10,210 nucleotides of DNA from Bacillota bacterium (GTDB taxonomy: Bacteria; Bacillota; Bacilli; Bacillales; Cytobacillaceae): assembly GCA_030705745.1 (NCBI GenBank), contig JAUZPT010000078.1:1-10210 (forward strand), given 5' to 3'. The translations under genes and the position numbers were made by a program. Shown here piece by piece: positions 6,913 through 10,210 of the stretch (positions are counted from its first letter, which is position 1; each line of letters begins with the position of its first letter). The notes below the pieces were generated by a model. The model ran no database searches. It was not told the origin of the DNA and saw nothing but the letters and a program-made list of their open reading frames with translations.

Positions 6913-7218
6913 CTATCCGCTAAAATCGACGAGCGTCCCTTTATATGGGTGTTTCTCTTGTTTATTCTCAAGCTTTTTTCGTTTTTGGGGTTTTTCATCG
7001 TTATGCTCATTTGTTCCTTTACCATCCTGATACAATTCAGTCTTTCCTTTTTGTTCTTGTTTTACTACCGTTGTACTCTTCTTCTCTACTTCTTTATGTA
7101 ATGCAATGGAAGCCTGGTGGTTGGCCAACTGCCCTCGTTGTTGCTGCTGTTCCTGCATTTTACCGGCTTCAAGCGTCCTCGGCAGTGCAATTTGCAATTC
7201 AATTAACTTTAGACTCAT
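6913..7218 (-). CDS. uncharacterised small protein between sigD and swrB
   Basis: I do not recognise a named family. The 101-residue product opens with an ordered-looking segment (MSLKLIELQIALPRT). The rest is almost free of hydrophobic residues and rich in Gln, Lys and Glu (QEQQQQRGQL near 22-31, several Lys-rich patches), ending PYKGTLVDFSG. There is no signal peptide or membrane helix. I chose ATG 7218, with GGGAAG (7232-7227) 8 nt upstream. An in-frame GTG at 7227 directly abuts that site and is unlikely. It lies 64 nt after sigD and 9 nt before swrB, so it is co-transcribed with motility genes and is a fair candidate for a motility accessory protein. That role is inferred from location only. 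My memory is that similar short genes occur at this place in other Bacillaceae, but I could not check this. Confidence 0.75.
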   Translation of the reverse strand: MSLKLIELQIALPRTLEAGKMQEQQQQRGQLANHQASIALHKEVEKKSTTVVKQEQKGKTELYQDGKGTNEHNDEKPQKRKKLENKQEKHPYKGTLVDFSG

Positions 7219-7282
7219 GCCCTTCACTTCCCGACTATCATATATGGGTATTTTGGAAGAGTGGTAGTTAGTTAAGGTTTTT

Positions 7283-8050
7283 CTATTTTAATACCTTTCC
7301 TAACGAACCTCTTAGTTTGAAAAGGACTTTTGAATGTATTTGCGATATTCTGGAAGTGGATAAATTCATTACTTGTCCTATCTCTGTAAGTGTTAATTCT
7401 TCTTTATAAAACAAGCTGAGAATTAATTGTTCTTTTTCTCCTAGATTGCCAATTTCTTGTGCCAAATTTTCAAATAGCTCATTGTTTAATAGGTTTTCTT
7501 CTGGAGATTTTGTTTTTTCATCTTTTAAAACGAAAGATGATCCGTCCTTGTCCTCTGAATCTGTCGGCTGTTCATCCATTGATAATACGCTTGCGAAGAA
7601 GTGCTCATTCATCGTGGTATAAACTTCATCCTCAGACATTCCAACTTCCATTGCGATATCTGAAACGGTTACATTTCCCATTTTCCTTTGCTCGAGCCTT
7701 TCAATGGCTGCATCTAATTTTTTTGCTTTATCCCTAGTTGTACGGGGAAGCCAATCTTCTTTTCTTAAGCCGTCAATTATGGCACCTCGAATACGAAACG
7801 AAGCATACGTATCAAATTTCAAATCCCTTGCAGGATCAAATTTTTCAAGCGCATCAAACAATCCAATCATTCCAAGGCTTTTCAGGTCATCTTTTGAGAC
7901 ATTTTTAGGCAATCCGGCAGATATTCGTTGAACATGGTAAGAAACGAGAGGCAAATATTTTCTGACCAGAAAATTCCCAGCATGTTCATCGCGATTGCAA
8001 CTCCATTTTTCCCAGTTCACTTTTTCTTCTGATGTAGAAGCCTGTGTCAT
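7283..8050 (-). CDS. sigD: RNA polymerase sigma factor for flagellar/motility genes (sigma-D, FliA class)
   Basis: Sigma-28-type factor directing RNA polymerase to late flagellar, chemotaxis and autolysin promoters. The 255 residues match the B. subtilis length (about 254). Region 2 spans about 24-98, with YLPLVSYHV, GMIGLFDALEKFDP, FDTYASFRIRGAIIDGLRKEDW. Region 3 follows (LPRTTRDKAKKLDAAIERL) with TVSDIAMEVGMSEDEV. Region 4 (about 194-247) contains KEQLILSLFYKEELTLTEIG and the recognition helix NLSTSRISQIHSK. The frame stays open upstream to an ATG at 8146, but that has no ribosome site and would encode an unrelated 32-residue extension. ATG 8050 has AAGGAGG (8063-8057) 6 nt away and is clearly the start. 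Unlike the compact B. subtilis layout, 250 nt containing a terminator separate it from cheD. Confidence 0.97.
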   Translation of the reverse strand: MTQASTSEEKVNWEKWSCNRDEHAGNFLVRKYLPLVSYHVQRISAGLPKNVSKDDLKSLGMIGLFDALEKFDPARDLKFDTYASFRIRGAIIDGLRKEDWLPRTTRDKAKKLDAAIERLEQRKMGNVTVSDIAMEVGMSEDEVYTTMNEHFFASVLSMDEQPTDSEDKDGSSFVLKDEKTKSPEENLLNNELFENLAQEIGNLGEKEQLILSLFYKEELTLTEIGQVMNLSTSRISQIHSKVLFKLRGSLGKVLK

Positions 8051-8099
8051 TCTACTCCTCCTTAATGCTTGTAACCTAAGGACATTCGTTGTTATAAAT

Positions 8100-8108
8100 A
8101 GTATACCA
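8100..8108 (-). promoter_or_regulatory. candidate extended -10 promoter for sigD
   Basis: On the minus strand TGGTATACT is an extended -10 element (TATACT, 5 of 6 to consensus, with TG one base upstream) about 50 nt before the sigD ATG. No good -35 hexamer is visible 16-18 nt further up. It lies downstream of the hairpin at 8211-8237, which is where a separate sigD promoter would be expected. Function is inferred. Confidence 0.45.
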
Positions 8109-8129
8109 AATAATTTACATTGCCGATAA
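8102..8129 (+). promoter_or_regulatory. possible sigma-D-type promoter facing away from sigD
   Basis: On the plus strand GCCGATAA (8122-8129) equals the enterobacterial sigma-28 -10 consensus and is 7 of 8 to the Bacillus form GCCGATAT. Sixteen nt upstream is TATA (8102-8105), a weak match to the TAAA -35. The usual spacer is 15. It would drive RNA from about 8136 rightward, antisense to the cheD-sigD spacer and cheD. No convincing gene follows it. This is a motif observation with a poor -35. Confidence 0.3.
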
Positions 8130-8200
8130 GAGAAGCCTTTTCCCATTTTAATTATAAATTAATTTGAAAGTTGATGTATTGAATGCCATTAGGAAAGGGG

Positions 8201-8237
8201 GAAAATAGAAAACCACTCTTCCATGGGAAGAATGGTT
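8201..8237 (-). terminator. hairpin terminator between cheD and sigD
   Basis: On the minus strand AACCATTCTTCC and GGAAGAGTGGTT form a 12-pair stem with one U-G pair and a CAT loop, followed by TTCTATTTTC. It is about 63 nt past the cheD stop. The wobble pair becomes a C-A mismatch in plus-strand RNA, and no T-run follows on that side. It is therefore built for minus-strand transcription from the che genes toward sigD. The T-tract is interrupted, so termination may be partial. Confidence 0.7.
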
Positions 8238-8300
8238 CCATTTATCACAAGAACCACCTAGCAACTATCAGGTTAAGTTCAATTCCCATTTCCCTCAAGT

Positions 8301-8798
8301 TTATATTTCGTGCGTTCCTTTATTTACTGTCCTTATTTGCAAAGTTCCTTTTTTCGGATCAAATTCAATGGTCCTGCCACTATTTCCACCAACATCTTCA
8401 CTTAAAATAGGAATTTTCAGCTGATTTAATTCATTTCTTGTCGCTTCTACATTCCTAGGTCCTATTCTCATCACGTCACTCATGGAAGTGAACTGGAACA
8501 TCTGGGCTCCACCCGCCATTTTTGCTTTAAGAGAATGCTGGCTGGCTCCCTCAGCCTTAAGCAGGCTTACCAAGTGTACTATGGCAGTGTCCGCATATTT
8601 TGCAGGATTGAATTCTTCCTGTTTGGCAAGGCTTGAAGAAGGCAGCATGATATGGGCCAAACCTGCAATTTGCTTCGCAAAATCAAAGATGATAACGCCG
8701 ACACACGAACCAAGACCTGATGTCCTTATTAAATCGGGAGCTTTCACGAGTTTCACATCTGCAATTCCTACTTTTACGACTTGAATGCAATTATTCAT
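8301..8798 (-). CDS. cheD: chemoreceptor glutamine deamidase / CheC cofactor
   Basis: Cytoplasmic enzyme that deamidates selected glutamines of methyl-accepting chemotaxis receptors, and that binds CheC and stimulates its CheY-P phosphatase activity. The 165 residues match the family. The papain-like catalytic set is visible: Thr26 and Cys32 in RTSGLGSCVG, and His49 in LAHIMLP, with the same 6- and 17-residue spacings as characterised CheD. Also seen are NPAKYADTA, LKAKMAGGAQMF, MRIGPRNVEA and SEDVGGNSGRTIEFDP. The ATG lies inside the end of cheC (8-bp overlap), with GGGAG 9 nt upstream, so the two partners are translationally linked. It is the last che gene before the terminator. Confidence 0.97.
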   Translation of the reverse strand: MNNCIQVVKVGIADVKLVKAPDLIRTSGLGSCVGVIIFDFAKQIAGLAHIMLPSSSLAKQEEFNPAKYADTAIVHLVSLLKAEGASQHSLKAKMAGGAQMFQFTSMSDVMRIGPRNVEATRNELNQLKIPILSEDVGGNSGRTIEFDPKKGTLQIRTVNKGTHEI

Positions 8799-9438
8799 CT
8801 TTACTTACTCCCAAAGTTTGAAAGATCGTCTGGAAGGATTCGGGATCAGGCAATAAAAAGAAGTGGCCTTTCATCGTTTTCGCCTCGGCCGTAATATCCT
8901 CATTTAAAGCAGTATCGATGACAATTACATAATCACTAATTTGAGAATGTTCGATTAAACCTGCGCTTATGATGGCTCCTACCATATCAATGCTGATTGC
9001 AGGGACTGATGGATAAAGGGATAAATTCGTAAAGTCGGAGAGTGCCGACAAATATGACCCTGCTAAAATATTGCCAAGCTCCTGCAATGCTGATAGTGCA
9101 AGTTCATGATCCATATACGAGGATTTTTCAAAGGAGAAGTTTTCATCCTCAATCATATGCTGTATGTAATTCGTTGCCTGTGATAGCGGCAGGACAAAAA
9201 ACATGTTTCCAGGAGCATCTCCTTCAATTCGAAGAAAAACACCAGCAACTATGTTTTCCACCCCACCTGCCATTTCGAACATTTCATCGAAAGAAACTAC
9301 TTGCACATCTGGAACAGTCATTTCTATTTTTTTATTTAAAAGTTTTGATAAGGAAGTTGCTGCATTTCCTGCTCCAATATTACCGATCTCTTTCAAAATA
9401 TCCAGGTGAAGTGGTGTAAATTGAGTGATCATCGCCAT
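8791..9438 (-). CDS. cheC: CheY-P phosphatase CheC
   Basis: Chemotaxis adaptation protein that dephosphorylates CheY-P and is modulated by CheD. The 215 residues contain both copies of the active-site pattern (D/S-x3-E-x2-N-x22-P). The first is Asp13, Glu17, Asn20, Pro43; the second is Ser116, Glu120, Asn123, Pro146. The spacing is exact in both, so both sites look intact. The flanking segments KEIGNIGAGNAATSL and QELGNILAGSYLSAL are typical. The frame extends upstream into cheW, but I chose ATG 9438, with an AAAGG site 7 nt upstream that overlaps the cheW stop. ATG 9432 is a possible alternative two codons in. Ten nt separate it from cheW, and the 3' end overlaps cheD. Confidence 0.96.
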   Translation of the reverse strand: MAMITQFTPLHLDILKEIGNIGAGNAATSLSKLLNKKIEMTVPDVQVVSFDEMFEMAGGVENIVAGVFLRIEGDAPGNMFFVLPLSQATNYIQHMIEDENFSFEKSSYMDHELALSALQELGNILAGSYLSALSDFTNLSLYPSVPAISIDMVGAIISAGLIEHSQISDYVIVIDTALNEDITAEAKTMKGHFFLLPDPESFQTIFQTLGVSKDE

Positions 9439-9448
9439 CGTTTTACCT

Positions 9449-9916
9449 TTACCCTTCAGTCCCTTTTTCAGGACCATCCATTTTTTCAATCAATACTTTA
9501 TCTAAATCGAGAAGGATAAGCAGCCTATTGTCGATTTTTACGACGCCTTTTAAAAAAGCCGATTCTGTGCCACCGACGATTTCCGGAGGAGGTTCAATGG
9601 AGTCAGCTGTAATATCAATGACGTCATTTGCCGAGTCGACGATCAGTCCAACTTCTTTGTCCTCCAGCGTTGCTATTATTACTCTAGTACTATCTGAATA
9701 TCCTTCTTCTAAATCAAATCTTTTTCGCAAATCGATAATTGGTGTTACGACACCCCGAAGATTGATTACACCTTTTACAAATGGCACTGTGCCGGGCACT
9801 CTTGTAATATGCTGTACTTTTTCGATGGATCTCACTTGGCTTACGGGTATAGCATATTCTTTTTCCTTTAGTTGAAAAACAATAATTTTCATTTCTGAAT
9901 TAAAGGTTTCTGTCAT
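9449..9916 (-). CDS. cheW: chemotaxis coupling protein CheW
   Basis: Scaffold protein that links methyl-accepting receptors to the CheA kinase in polar arrays. The 155 residues form a single CheW (SH3-like) domain of normal length. Recognised stretches are IIVFQLKEKEYAIPVSQVRS (11-30), ITRVPGTVPFVKGVINLRG (37-55) with the conserved Asn-Leu-Arg-Gly, VVTPIIDLRKRF, GLIVDSANDVIDI and FLKGVVKIDNRLLILLDLDK. The tail after about 140 is short and polar. The ATG has GAGGGG (9931-9926) 9 nt upstream, and 45 nt separate it from cheA with no structure seen. Transcription is from the upstream flagellar/chemotaxis operon, outside the window. Confidence 0.97.
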   Translation of the reverse strand: MTETFNSEMKIIVFQLKEKEYAIPVSQVRSIEKVQHITRVPGTVPFVKGVINLRGVVTPIIDLRKRFDLEEGYSDSTRVIIATLEDKEVGLIVDSANDVIDITADSIEPPPEIVGGTESAFLKGVVKIDNRLLILLDLDKVLIEKMDGPEKGTEG

Positions 9917-9961
9917 TTCGGCTCACCCCTCTATATGGTCAACTGATTCTCAATACTACTA

Positions 9962-10210
9962 TTATTTAATCATGGCATTGCAATCAACAATAAGAGCAAC
10001 CTGGCCGTCGCCCAGTATCGTTGCGCCGGAAATAGCAAATACATTTGATAAATAATCTCCTAATGATTTAAGAACGACTTCTTGTTGGCCAATAAACGAA
10101 TCGACAACAAGTCCCGCCATTTTATCCCCTTTTCTTGCGATAACAACGGAATAAAACTCTTCGTTTTCCTTCGTTACAGGCACGTTGAATAAATCCTTCA
10201 GGAAAAGCAA
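9962..10210 (-). CDS. cheA: chemotaxis histidine kinase CheA, C-terminal end only
   Basis: Only the last 82 residues of this multi-domain sensor kinase lie in the window; the 5' part is beyond the right edge. They form the end of the P5 regulatory domain, which has the CheW-like fold and binds CheW and receptors. Visible are YSVVIARKGDKMAGLVVDSF, then GQQEVVLKSLGDYL, and the characteristic ending SGATILGDGQVALIVDCNA. The kinase, dimerisation and phosphotransfer domains cannot be judged here. The gene is followed directly by cheW, as in B. subtilis. Confidence 0.95.
   Translation of the reverse strand: MLFLKDLFNVPVTKENEEFYSVVIARKGDKMAGLVVDSFIGQQEVVLKSLGDYLSNVFAISGATILGDGQVALIVDCNAMIK

Noticed and set aside
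8051..8146. In-frame 32-codon extension of sigD from ATG 8146
   Set aside because: No ribosome site before 8146, no similarity to sigma-D N-termini, and a near-perfect AAGGAGG site in front of ATG 8050.
8183..8410. Plus-strand 75-codon open frame downstream of the sigma-D-like box
   Set aside because: No ribosome site, overlaps the terminator hairpin and antisense cheD, and the product is unremarkable; treated as a shadow.

Overview
The window is a conserved housekeeping and motility segment of a low-GC Gram-positive bacterium, most likely a member of the Bacillaceae (Bacillus sensu lato). The support is gene order (cheA-cheW-cheC-cheD-sigD-swrB-rpsB-tsf-pyrH-frr-uppS-cdsA-dxr, the Bacillus subtilis arrangement), the AAGGAGG-type ribosome binding sites, and the close resemblance of the proteins to their B. 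subtilis counterparts. Every supported gene lies on the minus strand, so transcription runs from the right edge (10210) to the left edge (1). No mobile element, tRNA, rRNA or CRISPR array was seen.

Right part (10210 to about 8301): the 3' end of cheA, then cheW, cheC and cheD. These are tightly packed, and cheC and cheD overlap by 8 bp. They encode the chemotaxis kinase, its coupling protein, a CheY-P phosphatase and the receptor deamidase that partners CheC. Middle (8300 to 6229): a 250-nt gap holds a hairpin terminator and a candidate promoter. It is followed by sigD (flagellar/motility sigma factor), a small uncharacterised gene, and a swrB-like gene encoding a membrane-anchored motility protein.

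Left part (6228 to 1): the essential translation and nucleotide/lipid block. rpsB (S2) has its own well-formed extended -10 promoter starting next to the swrB stop. tsf (EF-Ts) follows behind a strong hairpin. pyrH (UMP kinase) follows behind a second hairpin and is fused by a TAATG junction to frr (ribosome recycling factor). A terminator closes this unit. A 337-nt gap with a candidate promoter and a structured leader then leads into uppS, cdsA and dxr (cut by the window edge), which supply undecaprenyl diphosphate, CDP-diacylglycerol and the isoprenoid precursor MEP.

The genes themselves are ordinary for the family, and I found no clearly novel system. The parts worth a second look lie between genes: the apparent uncoupling of sigD from the che operon, a sigma-D-like promoter facing away from sigD, an inverted repeat flanking sigD, the hairpins punctuating rpsB-tsf-pyrH, duplicated Shine-Dalgarno segments before rpsB and uppS, and the unknown 101-residue protein before swrB.
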